Source of the DNA: Carallia brachiata
Taxonomy: Eukaryota; Streptophyta; Magnoliopsida; Malpighiales; Rhizophoraceae
Length of the DNA: 64,000 bases
NCBI GenBank assembly: GCA_021464245.1
Contig: JADCRB010000051.1
Coordinates: 186,001 to 250,000 of the forward strand
Direction: 5' to 3'
Below the pieces are notes generated by a model. The model was given only the letters and a program-made list of their open reading frames with translations, ran no database searches and was not told the DNA's origin. Shown here one piece after another: positions 25,325 to 37,524 of this stretch; position 1 is the first letter of the stretch; every line of letters begins with the position of its first letter. The translations under genes and the position numbers were made by a program.

Positions 25325-26400
25325 ATTTTAGCTTATGTATCTCCGACGTATGTATTGCTGCTTTTAATTGGAGTTTGGGAAAATCAAACAAAAAATTGAC
25401 ACAGAACACCCCCCCCCCAAAAAAAAATCTCTCCTGAGATAAAAGTGCATCACATAAAAAAGAAATATATTTTTCCCAGCCTACTTTGGGTCCCATTAAA
25501 TTACCAACACACAAAATGAGTGCACAACTTCAATAAATGCACTTCAAGATATATATTTGCATTATTTAGTAAACAAGACAGAGAAAAGCTACCAAAAACA
25601 GTTGGAAAAAAATAGCAGAATTGTCATTTTGCTGAGGTTGAAAAGAAAATGCATAAATGCATATATACACACATTAAATACAACAATAACAATGTAGAGC
25701 TGGCTGACCTTTATTTACAGGCCCATATGCAAAAGTTGCAAGTAGACAAAAGGTTTACTTCACATGGGGTGGGCATGTAATGTGAATGTACACTTACAAT
25801 CTTTTGTCTACCATGTGGTTTAACCTCTACCTTCATCTGGCACCAGCTAAGCAACCCACCAAGTGGATTCCTTTGGCTTCTTTATTATTCCTATGTTTAA
25901 TATAAATAAAAAGAAGAAGAAGAAGAATTTTAGGGTAAAAAAAATGAAAGAAAAATCTCAGAATCAACACTGTAAAGTCTGGCATATACATCACACATTA
26001 TCAGGGAACACAACAAAGAGAAATTGAGACTACTCATAACTTTTCCTGTTCCTTATTTGTAAATAATCACCAGATTGAGACCAAACCCATCAATTCTCTA
26101 AAGTAATTATTTTATCAATTATCATCATATTTGTCACTTTTTGTTCTGCCAGTTGCACAAATACATATATATATATATATCACACACATATATAAGAGTT
26201 GTAGGCACAAAAAACATGAGAAGGACTAGTACCAAAGGCATCACAAGTTGCAATGATTGGATTCCCCGGGCGATCAACATTAAATTTTGCTAATATTGCA
26301 AGTAATACATAATCACATTCACATGAGAACCTTCCATGGTGGCACTTAGATAACTCTATTCTATATAGCTATGTCTTTTGATCTATATATATATATATAG

Positions 26401-26545
26401 TCTCCAAGCTTTGCCGGGAGTGGATTTGAACTCTTGAAAATTATGATTGCAGGAGCAGTAAATTTGAAGCAATCAAACCCATGTGCCAAAATTTCAATTT
26501 TAATGATTGATATGCTCTATCACTTATGCCACTGAAGTGAGCTGT
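26401..26545 (-). mobile_element. Possible SINE remnant
   Basis: On the minus strand a tRNA-like AGTGGCATAAGTGATAGAGC is followed about 80 bp later by a B-box-like GAGTTCAAATCCACTCCC. No poly(A) tail or target duplication was recognised, so this is weak. Confidence 0.3.
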
Positions 26546-26904
26546 ATCATTGGAAGATGAAAGCATGTGCAAATGACCGTGAGTGGGCCGTAAAGAAAAT
26601 AAATATTGAAGAACCTGAAAAATCTGAACGATCCCGAGGCTTAATTATTGTTCTTTAACATGATGATCAACGAAAACATTGCCCAACAAAACTAGTTTTT
26701 TTTTTTTTTTCTTATCTATTTAATTATTTTATTGTAAAGAAAGTCAAGCGTGGATGGACCCCACTTACGGGGCCGAAGAAAGCACTCAAAAAGCCCACGT
26801 TGAGCAAAGGTGGGTGGCGAGCCCTCATGTGGCCACAAACAACCTACAATGGGGGAGGAGAAAGAGAGAGACTGATAGAATTTTAAGAATGTTTTAAAAA
26901 TTGG

Positions 26905-27060
26905 TAAAGATTATGTTGGTATATATTATATAAAAATTACGTATTTAATATAATAATTTTTTTTAAAAAAAAATTAATACATTTTTAATAATCTAACGAC
27001 ATAAATTTTACATATCAATTTTGTGATTATTTTTGTGTATATTACACAACTTTTCCCTTA
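26905..27060. repeat. AT-rich MITE-like repeat, copy 2
   Basis: Matches the segment at 5100-5265 over ATCTAACGACATAAATTTTAC and the end TTACACAACTTTTCCC. Ends weakly inverted. Confidence 0.4.
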
Positions 27061-28800
27061 AAAATCAGACTAGACTCTCCGTCGGACCAAAGATTGGGGA
27101 ATCCCCAATTGATACGATCTTTTTTAGTTAAAAAATCGAATAAAATCACTGAATCAGAAAAAATCGTTCAATTGAGTCAAATCGAGGAACCTAGTATTTC
27201 TTTCCTAATTTCTTTCCCTTTTAGGAAAAAAAAATGTACAATATAAGTGTATTATTTTATTGAAACTACTGGCATATATATCAATCATTGGACTGACGAT
27301 CCAGCGAACAGAAATATTTTCCGAGTCAGAGTCCGGTTCTGTTTAAAAACTATCCGAAAATCAACAAATAGGCGTTCCCCTCATGTTCACTTCTGGACCT
27401 TTTCTGGTTTTTTTTTTTTTTTAATTGCTTGGCTTTTTGCTCCTTTGTTAGTCGTTACTCACGTCCATTTCTACTGACGTGAGACACAAAAATGGATAAC
27501 AGGATAAGCCTTACCGCCATAAGACTTGTGTGCTTGGTAACACTCTGTGGGTTAACCTCCGAACGGCCCACAAAGGCCGAAATTATTAGATACCACTAGG
27601 CCACCTCCCAATCAAAAAAAGTTAGAGAGCACTTAAATGCTAGCCAATGACATGGGAATGACATTACAGAGTGAGTCACATTACGCATTAAAATCAGTAA
27701 CCCCAATCCACCCTCATCATTAATCTCCTCCCCAATTACATCCCATACAATACATATATTTGCTTCTTTTGGAAAAGAAAAAGAAAAAAAAAGAGCTCCA
27801 AATCAGAGCCACAATTGCTAATACTGCTAAGAAGCGATGCTCGCCAAGATAAAAAGGCTTGGGCACGCGTTGTAGCTCTCTTTTACTCCCTCCCACTTTT
27901 GATGATGATTGACATGCCTCCCAGCATTATTGCCGTTACAATAACGAATAAATAAACATGCTTAATAAGTTAGGTAAAAGATATAAAAATAATTTAATAA
28001 ATATTTAATAATTTATTTTTAAAAATTATATTTTTTATAATTTAATAATTTAAATCATCGTCTATTAATCATGTCCACAATTTGTGTTATTATTTATATT
28101 TTTCCTTTAATTTTTAGCTTCCTCTCTCTGTACAACACAACTTTATGTTTGTAGGATTCGGTAATCTAACTCGCCACGCCAAATGTACCACCACCCACTG
28201 GGAACGCACGCTGTTAGGCAGGCATTAAAGTTGTTGCCACCACGCCTACGACTTAATATTCTTTTTTTTTTAGCTCTCTTGTTTCTAGGAGAATATAAAA
28301 TTTATAAAAATAAAAAAAAAAAATTTATTGTATAATTTTTTATTATCTAACTCATGGTTTAATATAATTTAATATATTTTTTAGTGGAAAAAAAAGTCCC
28401 CACCACATGCCATCAATCATGTTTATTTGTGTTGTTTCCCAGTCAATTCTTGATTCCCACTATTGCATTTGCGTTTTAGTAATTGTAAACCGTGAGAAGA
28501 AACTTCTAATCTGTAGGGCTGCATAATCACAGATCACCCCAAGTTTATACTTATAATTATTCGAAGAAGCCAACCCCGCTAGGCCAGCTGATGAGCGGCT
28601 CCTCGCTCAACAAGTTAAGAGGGTTTTTTTTTTTTTTTTGGTCCATTAAAGTTACTAGAGCAGCAGTAACGGAAAGATATGAGATTTTAAATCTTAAATC
28701 TTATTATTGACAACCAATGTTTTCAATCACTTGAGTTATACCCAATCCACACTCAAACAAGTTACTCGTTAACAACACAAAAAGGGGCCAATAATAGTTG

Positions 28801-31436
28801 CAACAACTCTGACAGAGACAACTGCACATATGAAAAACCTTAGATATGTCATTCTGAGGCAGCATCCTGGCGGGATATGCAGAAAACGATCCTGATGCAA
28901 GTTAGACATAATCTAGTTAGCGATCAAACATCAGATGGTTTACTACCGTGATAAGGAAGTCCGATAGAAATAGCCAAATCTGCAGCACAACCGGAACTGC
29001 TAAAGACAGTAATTATAAAACAAAAATACACGAACATACATGTATGATACATGTATAGTTGCATGAGATAAAGAGTGTCCTAAAAGCAAAGCCTTTCTTC
29101 ATGATGGAAGACAATGGTAATTACTCCTACTTCTCGCATCACCCTAGATCCAAATGTACGAGGCAGACCAAAGCCATTGTCGAGTCTCAGTTCTACGACA
29201 TGACATGACCATGTAACCACCGCTTGCATTTATGAGAAGACACACAACAGGTTGGAGAAATAGCATCTCCTGTACTGGGTGACTGCTCAACACAACCGGA
29301 TGAAAGCTGTGGTTATCAAGCAGCCATTGCATCTAATAATTGGCAACTAACACAGTACAAGCTTCCACAGTTCCCATAAAATTATTTGTAATATAGCGAA
29401 GCTGAGCAATTTGGGCTTTAATTAGAGCTGCCCAGAAGCATGAGGCTTCTCGAGTTTTAACCCAAAAGGTAAAAGCTATGGAGTTAGCCTTCCAAACATA
29501 TCAAATGATTATGGAATGATATTTTGAATTGTTGGAATAGGATGCCTAAGTTGGAAAGTGTTTCCTTAAAAGTCGGAATGTTTTGAGATGGTAATGATGG
29601 ACGGTGTTGACAGTTATGGATTATAAGCTTCTTACGTTGCTTGGTTAACAGTAAGGTTAGTTCTTTGAGCTATGGATCTCAATTTTTTAAGTTAGCCTTA
29701 ATAGCTCATAGTTTGACAAGGTATAAATTTCCACTGTTTATTGAAGTAAAATAAAAGAGTTGAGGTGTTGAACAAAACACATAAAGGCAGCCCTCTACTT
29801 TTGGCAAACCAGACCGAGTAGAATTTTACTATGTTACAACTTCCATATGGTTATAAACAGCTTTCTAGGAAACAAAGGATACCAGACATTCATCATGCAG
29901 TCTCACACTCCAAAAAGATTAACGAGATTACCGTGGGACTCATGCATGGTATAATATAATGGGAGCAAATTCAGATGTGCAGCAATTTCCACAAACATAA
30001 CCTCATCTAGTTTGTCATCATGTTTCTAGAGGAAAATCATTGTCTGACCAGAAACAGGAGGAATCATATTTCTGAAAAAATTGTTAATGCATTGCCTGAA
30101 TATACTGGACTTGACAAAGCATATATAAAAAAAGGGTATTGAAGAGAACTAGATCTCACCTGACATTCCTCAGTCAGCAAAAACATTGTACATTGTTCAT
30201 GCAAGCACCTGGCAAACATGAATGCATATAATTTGTGATGATCAACCAACCTAAGGACAAAAAATGAACAATACTAGCCTTTAACCAGCGGAAAATGTCA
30301 TGCAGGTCTTCATAACTACATTGTCCATAGTTCAAGTCCTGCAAACTCTGGCTTCCCTGCTACTGGAACATCTCTTTTGTGAACCATAATAGGATCAAGT
30401 GCACCAACAATTTGATGCTAAGCTTCTGGAATTTATTAAAGAGAAATTAATGATCTAAAGTTAGGTGCTTTGCTTCAGAAAATTCACCTTTACGGAGCTC
30501 AAAGGCCATTTCATCAGCAACTAAGCAGACATAATTTTGCCTTCCAGCTACTCAGTGCAGCATGTATCATGTGCAGCACACAATGAATTGAAGCTCAATA
30601 AAATATATTTGGTTTTGCAAAAATCACGTGATGATGAATTTCACATTCTGAGCCTTGCAACCCAAATGCCAAGCAATGAACAATCTCTAGAGACCACTCA
30701 GGAATTCAAACAACTAGTCTGCAAGACTGTGTTTACACCAGTTTCCACTTATGAGCATTGTTAGTGACAAAATTCAGTAATTCTCGGTTCCATGACACCC
30801 ATAAACAATTCCAAGAGAGCCAATAATATATACCGAATTGCAATAATTTTCCTTTTTCTGTCAATTAACATAGAATAAATACAAGTCCAATTGCTGTGCC
30901 ACTTTCCGTAATTTTGTCCAAAATTTACATTGAGTGAAAGGAGCTCTTTCCCAATCAATTGAGTGAAGCAAAAAATTTTAGAAGATTGCCAAACAAAGGA
31001 AAATAATACCATTTTCCATATCTCTTGTTCAAAACCTTAACTTTAAAAAAGACAGTAGGGCTCCTTACATTTTATATTGCATACACTTAAGACAACTTTC
31101 AAATAGCTGGAAGTTAAACTTGCTATGCTACATCATCATACAACCAGCACCATTGTAATTATCGTCCCAAAAGACACATGTCTTGCCTCAAACTATAAAT
31201 CCAAATGAGATTGAGATCCATCACAGTGTCTGCATAGAATGATATATATGAAGAAGCAGCAATAATATAAAAACTAAAAATGTGACGGTTGTAGAAAAGA
31301 GAAAATGTACAAAATCCATTAACCTATTGCATAGAGAAGATTTGCAGAAAAATAAAGATATCCTTGACATCCACTCCAATCAACAATATTATTTTTCAAC
31401 TACAAAGCCAAATACAAGGAAAGCAGGGGGTCAAGC
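28801..31436. other. Less AT-rich non-coding stretch downstream of the SANT-like gene
   Basis: Composition is visibly less AT-rich than the sequence to its left, with few homopolymers, but no long reading frame or domain. It could be UTR/intron of a longer transcript, a non-coding RNA, or old unique DNA. Confidence 0.4.
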
Positions 31437-31447
31437 AGAAGCTTCTC

Positions 31448-31568
31448 TTGAGGCTCAGCATTAGTGCCTCCAACCACGGGACTGCAGTTCAAGCCTCAGT
31501 CCTGTCCCTCACCCCCCCAACCCCCACCTGCTAGGCCACCAGCTCTTAAGGACAAAAAAAAAAGAAGA
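31448..31568 (+). mobile_element. tRNA-derived SINE with poly(A) tail
   Basis: About 120 bp flanked by a perfect 11-bp duplication AGAAGCTTCTC (31437-31447 and 31569-31579). The head has a B-box-like AGTTCAAGCCTC, and the tail is ACAAAAAAAAAAGAAG. It sits about 250 bp beyond the stop codon of the minus-strand SANT-like gene, so it may lie in or near that 3' UTR. Confidence 0.72.
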
Positions 31569-31815
31569 AGAAGCTTCTCATCACAATATCATCAACGACA
31601 GAACACCACTTAACATAATTTAGAAAAATTTAGCTGGAAAATGATTGTCACTATCCTAGATTTACACAACATATGCAGGTAAAGTTGTAATGTCCGGCAA
31701 ATACACCCCCTGCCATGTGATGCTCCAGTTATGTTTCAACATCAGCTTACCATACACAGAAAGTTGTGTTGAACGCAAGTATAGCTGCTGTGATAAACAG
31801 GATTTGACAAGCAAA

Positions 31816-33150
31816 TCAAGCAAAATTAGCACCCATTTCTTTGCGTTTCAGCTCCAATGCCATGCGTTCATTCTCCAGTTTCATCCTCTCATTTTCCATC
31901 CTCAATTTTTCTAATTCGCGATCTTTTTTCTTGCTAAATCTTTGCCACTTGAATCGCTGCTTTTCCAGTTCCAACATTTCAACTTCAATTTGTAGCTTTT
32001 GTTCCTCTAACTGAAGTTTGCGGGATTCTATCCACTGCTTCTGTAACCATGCTGCTTTTGTGCCTTCAGCTGAGACTTGATTCATATCAACTTGGGCAAA
32101 CTGTGGATGAGGGTGGCACCCCTTGTTGCCATCTTGAGATGACATCCCGTAACAAACGTCTCCGTGGCCCAGACTTGGTCTCAACCTCTTTGACGGACCA
32201 CTGAACAACCCATACAACTCCTTGCCTCCTTCATTTGAAGTATGATTCTCCTCACAATCATCATGGTCATCTGTCTCCACTTCCTGATCATCTTCATCAA
32301 CATCATCCTGGTGCCTCTTCATATCATCATTTTCATGATCATCTCTACTTCTAAGAGCCAACTGCACAGAACGCTGCAATGCTGGATCATGAGGCAAAGC
32401 CAATCGATTTCCATTGTGGTATGAACACATTTCCTCATAGAATAGATGCTTTGAGCTTAATATTTTCCGAACATCATCTTTCTCTTTCTCTGTTAGATAA
32501 TCTATAACATCCAAAAGTGCCGGGTTCTCCACGACCTGGCAAGAAGTGCCCCTCCCAATCATATCATTCAATTTTTTATACCTTTTGTTAAGGTCATTAA
32601 ATTTGTCCTCACACTGCTGTGGTGAAACATGGAAACCCCTTTCAGCCATGACTTTTGAGACTGATTTCCACTTGCCTTTTTTCTGTAAAACAGAAAACTT
32701 TCTTCTCATGCCACCACCACAATCTGAAGTCCCATCCTCGCCTATGTATGATACAGCAGTTATCAAAAGCCTCACCATCTTATCAGTCCACTTAACACGC
32801 TGCCACGGCAACCCCCTTTTCCCCTTATTTGCATCATTTTGACCATCTACACCCTCTTCAGTATAACTTGGTTCATCTTCATCACTAAAAGAGTTTTTCC
32901 CTCTATCTCCTTTATTGTAATCACTCAAAGAAATACTTTGATCAGAATTGTGCATGGTTCCCACGGTAAGAGGGAAACCCTCATGAATACAAGGGTTGAC
33001 TCCCGACACTTGGCCATGAAGAGTATGCTGGTGGGGGTTCATAGCCTGTGGATGCTGAGATTGGTGAACTCTCATCGATCCATGCAAGTCAAGACCTCCA
33101 AAAGGCGAACCACCCGGCGTGATGCCTCCCTGTGAGATATTTGCTTCCAT
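31816..33150 (-). CDS. Myb/SANT-like (trihelix-related) DNA-binding protein, single exon
   Basis: Intact 444-codon reading frame without introns. The N-terminal ~90 residues are Gly/His/Gln-rich and an acidic stretch follows. A SANT/trihelix-like domain spans about residues 116-215: WQRVKWTDKMVRLLITAV, then GKWKSVSKVMAERGF, then CEDKFNDLNKRYKKLNDM. An acidic Asp/Glu patch lies around 285-315. The C-terminus (about 365-435) is a long charged coiled coil rich in Glu, Lys and Leu, beginning WLQKQWIESRKLQLEEQ, typical of dimerising plant trihelix-like factors. From memory the closest Arabidopsis relatives are At1g76870/At1g21200. Molecular targets are unknown. Neighbours support this, since DF1/GT-2-type genes and LSM3 flank it. 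Two telo-box motifs lie 31 and about 128 bp upstream of the ATG. A SINE lies about 250 bp downstream of the stop. Confidence 0.87.
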   Translation of the reverse strand: MEANISQGGITPGGSPFGGLDLHGSMRVHQSQHPQAMNPHQHTLHGQVSGVNPCIHEGFPLTVGTMHNSDQSISLSDYNKGDRGKNSFSDEDEPSYTEEGVDGQNDANKGKRGLPWQRVKWTDKMVRLLITAVSYIGEDGTSDCGGGMRRKFSVLQKKGKWKSVSKVMAERGFHVSPQQCEDKFNDLNKRYKKLNDMIGRGTSCQVVENPALLDVIDYLTEKEKDDVRKILSSKHLFYEEMCSYHNGNRLALPHDPALQRSVQLALRSRDDHENDDMKRHQDDVDEDDQEVETDDHDDCEENHTSNEGGKELYGLFSGPSKRLRPSLGHGDVCYGMSSQDGNKGCHPHPQFAQVDMNQVSAEGTKAAWLQKQWIESRKLQLEEQKLQIEVEMLELEKQRFKWQRFSKKKDRELEKLRMENERMKLENERMALELKRKEMGANFA

Positions 33151-33180
33151 TTTCTTTTCTTATAAAGCAACAATTTGATC

Positions 33181-33189
33181 AAACCCTAA
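33181..33189 (+). promoter_or_regulatory. Telo-box upstream of the SANT-like gene
   Basis: AAACCCTAA, 31 bp before the ATG of the minus-strand gene at 31816-33150. Telo-boxes are common near plant transcription starts, especially in genes active in dividing cells. A second copy lies at 33278. Confidence 0.45.
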
Positions 33190-33277
33190 ACTCAATTCCC
33201 CAAATCCCAACTCAACCACCACCCACTTCTGGCTCCGTAGAACCCAATTGTCTATATTTAGCCCAAAAAAAAAAAAA

Positions 33278-33286
33278 AAACCCTAA
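33278..33286 (+). promoter_or_regulatory. Second telo-box upstream of the SANT-like gene
   Basis: AAACCCTAA at the end of a long A-run, about 128 bp before the same ATG. The adjacent A-run reduces its specificity. Confidence 0.35.
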
Positions 33287-35129
33287 ACCATTCCAGCTAT
33301 CTTCCCACTTAAATCATTCCAGTTCCAGCTATCTAGGTCCCCAAGCAAACAAAGCCAACCACTAATTCAAACAACAACCCATTTCCAAAACCCATATCTA
33401 TGGCAAGATTTTGACCAGTACACACGCCAATATACCCAGTTCAAAAGCCAACTTCGTTCAACGAAATCAACACCCAAACATTCACCACAACACAAAACAA
33501 AAGCCAGTCAACAAAAAAGCAAAGAACTTTACTTATCTGCAACACAACTCCATGAAGCTAAAGACCCGTGAAGCATCAAAGAGACGTTCCCTAAAAACAA
33601 GGCGAGAATCCAGGAGAACTCCGTTTAAGTTTCAAGATCTCAAAGAGAGAAAGAAACCCACATACTAATTTTGATGGGGAGTTAAACCCTTGGAAACAGG
33701 CCGGCCAGAAATGTGTAAAGATAATTCCTTTTCTCTGTTACCTGCTTGTCATCTATCTCTCTGTATTTAATTTTAAAAGATTTTTTGTACAAAACAGAGT
33801 AGGTCGAGGTTCAATGCATGAGAAGATCTGGATTCTGGTGAGTCCAATGTGTCCAATTTTGACAATTTGTTTTTTCTTTTTTTCTTTTTAATATTGTCTT
33901 CTCCTTTAACAGTAAATATGAAAAGATAAAAGTAAGATACTATTAAAAGCATAATTATATGTACAATATACAAAAATAATAAAAATAAACTTACGTAACG
34001 TTAATTGTATTTTCAATTTCATTATTTAATAACCCTTAAATCTGTATTTTTTATTTGAGCCGAATACTTTAACCACTCCACCACCTGAATAATGGACTTT
34101 TAAATATTATGTGACGTCACACGTCCGATTACCACACGCCAACAAATTTTGAGTTGAGACTTTGGACAGAGAGACATCACAGAAGGTTTATAGTCCACTT
34201 CGTTGGAACCTCAATACTTTAATCAATTAAAAAAGCAAATGATGGGTGAGACAAAAAAAAAAAAAGATGTTTTTGGCAATTGGTATTCATCAAGTTGGGG
34301 CACATACAGCTGTCAATTTTTTAAAAAGAAAATGTAAAAATTAATCGAAACTTTTGAAGCTGTTCACCGTATTACTTACGACTTCCTTTCTCCAAATTAT
34401 CGGCAAACAATAACAGAAAATTCTTCTGTGAATTATTGGCCTCAAACCCTCAGGGTTGTGTCTTAGTTACTTTCCACTTTTTCCTATTTATTCGGAAATT
34501 TGACTTGAGCCGTCAGCCGCATCATTTTTACGTCGGATCCAACCGAACAGTTGTAATCATTTTTATTAATCCAATAGAATTAACTATTTTTTTAATCAAA
34601 AATAAAAATTTATTATAAATATATCAATCATTAAATTTACAAATTAAAATTAAAATAATTTATATTTATCCACTCCATTCAATCTAACTTATAAAAATGA
34701 ACCAATCATTCAAATACTATTAAATCCGAACGAATCTTTTACAAGTCGATCAAATAGCGTTAACGAGTGTACAATTAGAGACGCATAATTATGATCAATA
34801 TGGATAAATTTGGATGTTAGAGCCTTTAGACGGTACTCATAAACTCAAATTTAAGTCATACGCAAGAAAAATATATCCAATTACCACGAACTTACCATTT
34901 CAAAAAATAATAGTTTCAATCATTAAAACCTCAAAAAATGATCACGTGTAATGCTAAATTTTCTAGCTGATAAATAATTATAATTCATTGAGATATGATA
35001 ACAAAAGTGAATAATTATTCTACTAATTTTTGGTTAATGTTTAATTATTCTACTAGTTTGAGAGGACTTAAGAAATAATAAAACGGTGACATTTTCTTTT
35101 TAGTTAAAGGAAAACGTTGAATTAATAAA

Positions 35130-36010
35130 TTTTAATCTATATAAAATGGACTTGAAAGCGTTGAAGAAACCTACTCGAAGTAAGAATATAAGACGGTCAG
35201 AGTAGCTTATACCTGACTTGGTTAGTATGACTATTAATTAACTGGGTACAAAGCCCTTTTCGACGAGTCTCCTAACAGAAGAAAAAATAAAACTGAAGTT
35301 AGACCTACTTAAAGCCAATGTCTCAGACAAATTTATATCATCCTAACAAAGCTACATATCATCACACACAACACATCTGCGGACTTATGACAAAAATCAA
35401 TTTGGTATGCCCAACAAAAATTTTCCTCAATTTTAGACTACAAATAGACACAACAAAAAGCAACCACAGCCACGCACGTATCTCAAAATATACAATCCAA
35501 ATAGGCCCTAACACTCATCCCACAATAAATTCACAAATCTATTTTGGCTAGAACGAAAAGCTACAACCGCGAGCAGAGGATACGATGGCGGTTGTGGTAA
35601 CAACGGCGACATCACCAAGGGCAACAGCGGCACTAGTGGTGGAGGCCGCACTGGCAACGGCGACACCCAAGACATTGGCCACAGCAGTGGCACTGTCAAC
35701 AGCGCCAGCACCGGCGATTGGAGCAACAGCAATACTAGTAATAAAGGCTACATCCGCGGTATTGTCAGTGTCGTCTTTAGCTGCAGCTAAAGGGTTCAGG
35801 ACGGTGGCGAGGGTGAAGGCCAGCACAGCGACGCCGACACGGAATTGAAGACCAAGACAGTGTCAGTGACGACGATCACAGAGGAGTACAAATTCGACAC
35901 TAATATGGCCATGAGTGTCTTTATTAGGTTAGATTTTGAAAACAAACAACCTAACACACCATAGGAGAAAGGCAAAAAAGGGAAGAAGAAAAAAAAAAAG
36001 GAAAATGGAG
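35130..36010 (-). repeat. Dispersed repeat copy B
   Basis: Diverged partner of the segment at 1-820. The AT-rich part aligns (TGTCTCAGACAAAT, AAAGCGTTGAAGAAACCT). The GC-rich part (35580-35850) is Ala/Thr-coding in several frames, which is a composition effect rather than a gene. Class uncertain. Confidence 0.45.
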
Positions 36011-36238
36011 GCAACAGACACCATGAGGGGTGGTGGAGGAAAAAGGAGAGGAAGAGGGAGTAGGTGGCTGGCTGACAATAGTGACTTGTTAGGGTTTGTA
36101 GTTATTATCGGAGATGTTTTAGAGAGAGTGTGAGGTTAGAGGTTTGAGGAAGAAGGTGCAGGACATTGTAAGGCAACAACATCTTTACGTAACAGTACTG
36201 GCGAATGATATAATAATAATGTGAAGACTAAAATAACT

Positions 36239-36522
36239 TGTAACGACCCAGACCAGAATAGAGAAGGAAAGGAAGAAGGAGATAGAAGATGAAAGAGAGA
36301 AAAAAGAGAAATTTAGTGTATAAGAGATTTGATTAATTCATCATTCAACAACCCTCCTTTCTCACTCTACTCCCATATATATACTACTCAGAAACTACAA
36401 GAAACAACACAATAGATGACTAGCTAACACACTACTACTAGACTCATGACCTATTTATTGGGCCTAATATATTAATACTGACTGAACTTTCTATTGGACT
36501 GGTGTCAGCCCAATCCTTAACA
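36239..36522 (-). mobile_element. Probable solo LTR of a Copia-type element
   Basis: On the minus strand the segment begins TGTTAAGGATTGGGCTGA and ends GGTCGTTACA, the TG...CA form of an LTR. It contains a TATATATA box and a CT-rich leader. Target duplication is only approximate, and no internal region is present. Confidence 0.4.
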
Positions 36523-36878
36523 ATAAAATCATGTTGTTGCTCATCGAAGTGTTCAGCTCCATTCCCGGTGATGCTTGGGTCCTAACATAACTTTTTTATT
36601 TTAAGTTTTGCTTTTTTTTATTTTGAGATTAAAGAAGTGTTTAGCTTAATTTTTAGAAAGTACATTGTAACTCAACATCCAAAAGAATTGCCAATCAACA
36701 AAAATTCTTATAAATTCTTATTATTAAGACAAACAACAGTAAAAACACTAATCTTAGCCGTGTGGAAAGAAGTCGATAGGATCACCAATTAAAAGGCCAT
36801 CACTTAATTAATTATTATGATTGTTGTTTGTTACAAAGATATCCAATTCCCGAATCGAAACCTCCCCAACATTTTTAA

Positions 36879-37452
36879 TAGAAGTGTTAAAATCTGACCC
36901 GATACGATGGGTTGACCCAAACCCACCCGAAAAAATACAACCTGAACCCAACTCGAAGAATGATTAACCTGAAATGACCTGAACCCAAATAACCCAAAAA
37001 TCTTGGGTTAACCTGAATTCAACCATAACCCGACTTGTTTGACCCAAACTTTTTTTTTAAGCGAACAAAAAAATAAAATAAAAAAGTTAACATATTTTAT
37101 ATTATAAAAAATAAAAATTCTACTATTTTCAATATAAATATTAATTATAAATTTTTTTAGAATATTTTATATTTTTTATAAATTTTAAATTTTATTTTAT
37201 TTTTTTAAAATACTTTAAAAGAAATTTCTTTAATTATTTTTTATCATATAATTTTCTTTAATTTTTAAAAATTTTTAATAAAATTTTTGAATTTTTTTTT
37301 TTAAAAATGACATCATTATTTTTAATAACGTGACCAATTTGTGAGTTGACTCGAATCTGAATCTAACATAAAATGACCCAACAAAAAATAATTCAAAAAT
37401 AACTTCACTTATAAACCGGTTCGGAAGGACTCAACCCATTTTGACGCTTATA
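36879..37452. mobile_element. hAT-like MITE immediately upstream of LSM3
   Basis: 574-bp element whose ends TAGAAGTGTTAAAAT and (reverse strand) TATAAGCGTCAAAAT form inverted repeats. It is flanked by a perfect 8-bp duplication ATTTTTAA at 36871-36878 and 37453-37460. The interior starts with GACCCGATACG and repeated AACCTGAACCC-like units and has an AT-rich core. Same family type as the element at 3080, but diverged. Confidence 0.85.
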
Positions 37453-37477
37453 ATTTTTAACAAGCGAAAAAACCCCG

Positions 37478-37496
37478 GAGAGAGAGAGAGAGAGAG
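37478..37496. repeat. GA repeat in the LSM3 leader/promoter
   Basis: Short perfect GA tract 29 bp before the LSM3 ATG, probably within the 5' UTR. GA/CT tracts near starts are common plant core-promoter elements. Confidence 0.6.
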
Positions 37497-37524
37497 GCGG
37501 TTTAGCTGTAGTAGAAAGAGGAAA

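Larger units (their letters stand above)
18877..28800. other. Gene-poor AT-rich spacer
   Basis: Upstream side of the minus-strand trihelix gene, beginning with its probable promoter (a CT/GA tract is at 18900-18916). Otherwise small repeats and homopolymers; no coding evidence. Confidence 0.6.
33151..35129. other. Upstream region of the SANT-like gene, then spacer
   Basis: 33151-33670 is C/A-rich and probably includes the leader and promoter of the gene ending at 33150. The rest is AT-rich spacer with no gene. Confidence 0.45.

Noticed and set aside
27483..27615. Possible tRNA gene or SINE (GGGTTAACCTCC, ACTAGGCCACC, A-run)
   Set aside because: No cloverleaf, A box or target duplication could be shown.
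35585..35848. Ala/Thr-rich open frame of 87 aa
   Set aside because: Explained by GC-rich repeat composition, open in several frames on both strands.
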